Shown here in pieces: positions 9,462 to 10,000 of a DNA stretch of 10,000 nucleotides (positions within the stretch are counted from its first letter, which is position 1; every line of letters begins with the position of its first letter). The DNA comes from Chrysomallon squamiferum (lineage: Eukaryota; Mollusca; Gastropoda; Neomphalida; Peltospiridae). The stretch spans positions 14,085,606 through 14,095,605 of the forward strand of contig CM022666.1 of assembly GCA_012295275.1 (NCBI GenBank). Reading direction: 5' to 3'. The notes under the pieces are model-generated. The model had not been told where the DNA came from. It saw only the letters and a list, made by a program, of their open reading frames with translations, and made no database searches. The position numbers were made by a program, and so were the translations under genes.

Positions 9462-9682
9462 ATTACAAAACACACCCCTGTCTCAGGACGTGTAAAGATG
9501 GCGAGCCACCGAAGGTCTGCGAATACGACTTCACGCTGGAATACCACTACGTCCTCTCCAAGGCTTGCTTCAAGTGCCCCATCAACGTCGACGACTGCTA
9601 CCGACCTCACTGCGTCGCCACGGACGGCGTCCACCGAGCTGTAATAACAGCGAACCGCATCCTGCCCGGACCGGCCATTCAC
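9462..9682 (+). CDS. Laccase-like multicopper oxidase, gene B exon 2 (cysteine-rich N-terminal module)
   Basis: This 221-nt exon encodes YKTHPCLRTC, CEYDFTLEYHYVLSKACFKC, PINVDDCYRPHC, VATDGVHRAV and NRILPGPAIH. The motif order is that of animal secreted laccases: HPC..C, C.Y.F..E, LSKAC..CP.N..DC.RP.C, DGV, NR.LPGP.I. The acceptor is a pyrimidine-rich TTTCTCTAG at 9453-9461, phase 1. The donor is CAC|GTGCGT with the intron starting at 9683, phase 0, the same codon at which gene A is interrupted. The exon is GC-rich against its AT-rich surroundings, with mostly C or G in third positions, which supports selection on coding. All cysteines seen in gene A are kept here. The copper-binding HWHG exon should lie beyond the right edge. 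Function is inferred to be extracellular, copper-dependent oxidation of phenols or metals; the substrate cannot be told. Confidence 0.94.
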
Positions 9683-9696
9683 GTGCGTCACCCGCA

Positions 9697-9737
<41 letters not shown>

Positions 9738-9841
9738 GGTCCTTGTGAGTGTGAACTTGTCTGTGTGTGCATGTGTGTGAGTGAGTAAGAGTATGTGAAT
9801 GTATATGTATGTATCACTATGTGTGCGTGTCATTCTATCTA

Positions 9842-9926
<85 letters not shown>

Positions 9927-10000
9927 ATATATATATACACACAACACACACACACACACAGATGTTTGTATGTGTGCTTATATGTGATGGATACATGATT
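9683..10000 (+). other. Gene B intron 2 (5' part), microsatellite-filled
   Basis: After the GTGCGT donor the sequence passes within about 15 bp into GTGTGC/GT repeat (about 9697-9790), then CTAT (about 9835-9860), TATA, CTGT (about 9872-9916), CTAT/TATA and CA repeats (to about 9960). No exon is present; the next exon lies past the right edge. Confidence 0.82.
9834..9961. repeat. Compound (CTAT)n-(CTGT)n-(CTAT)n-(TA)n-(CA)n microsatellite
   Basis: CTAT blocks flank a central CTGT block of about eleven units, followed by TA and CA runs. The nested order suggests single-base T/C and A/G changes spreading within one ancestral tetranucleotide array. Confidence 0.94.

Noticed and set aside
9565-9833. 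Other frames overlapping exon B2 on both strands
   Set aside because: They are shadows of the laccase exon that continue into GT/CA repeats; only the frame giving the conserved cysteine module is supported.

Overview
The window is AT-rich animal nuclear DNA dominated by simple-sequence repeats: GA/CT, TAG/TAC, TTA, TGAA, TTTA, GATA, GT and CTGT tracts. Coding sequence is sparse and split by large GT-AG introns. This points to an invertebrate metazoan. The protein family present (cysteine-rich, animal laccase-type multicopper oxidase) and the repeat spectrum fit a mollusc or an arthropod such as a decapod. The sequence alone does not settle which.

The biological content is two divergently transcribed, incomplete genes for secreted laccase-like multicopper oxidases. 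Gene A is on the minus strand. Its exon 1 (3301-3394) carries the start codon and a signal-peptide-like segment. Exon 2 (2461-2681) carries the cysteine-rich N-terminal module. Exon 3 (588-754) carries the first copper-binding H-W-H-G motif. Gene A continues past the left edge. Gene B is on the plus strand. Exon 1 (5417-5501) encodes a clear signal peptide and exon 2 (9462-9682) encodes the same cysteine-rich module. Gene B continues past the right edge. In both genes exon 1 ends in phase 1, exon 2 is exactly 221 nt, and exon 2 ends in phase 0 after a CAC (His) codon. The two modules are about 53% identical (39 of 74 residues by hand count). They therefore look like a divergent (head-to-head) duplicate pair. 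The start codons are about 2.0 kb apart, and the space between them (3395-5416) is the candidate shared regulatory region.

Layout. 1-587 is intron 3 of gene A (poly-T, GA, TTA and TAG tracts). 588-754 is exon A3. 755-2460 is intron 2 (TAG, ATCC, GA, TGAA tracts). 2461-2681 is exon A2. 2682-3300 is intron 1 (TAG and TTA tracts). 3301-3394 is exon A1. 3395-5416 is intergenic, with two small palindromes, TAC tracts, a CT tract and TATATG-rich DNA. 5417-5501 is exon B1. 5502-9461 is gene B intron 1, which holds a 310-bp GA/GGGA tract, a TTTA tract, a TAGTG pentamer array, a 31-bp triplicated repeat and a 317-bp inverted-repeat transposon (MITE) of the pogo/Tigger type. 9462-9682 is exon B2. 9683-10000 is the start of gene B intron 2 (GT, CTAT and CTGT tracts).

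Almost all long open reading frames in the window are low-complexity translations of microsatellites and are not genes. The two first exons are too short to stand out as ORFs and were found by splice-phase matching.
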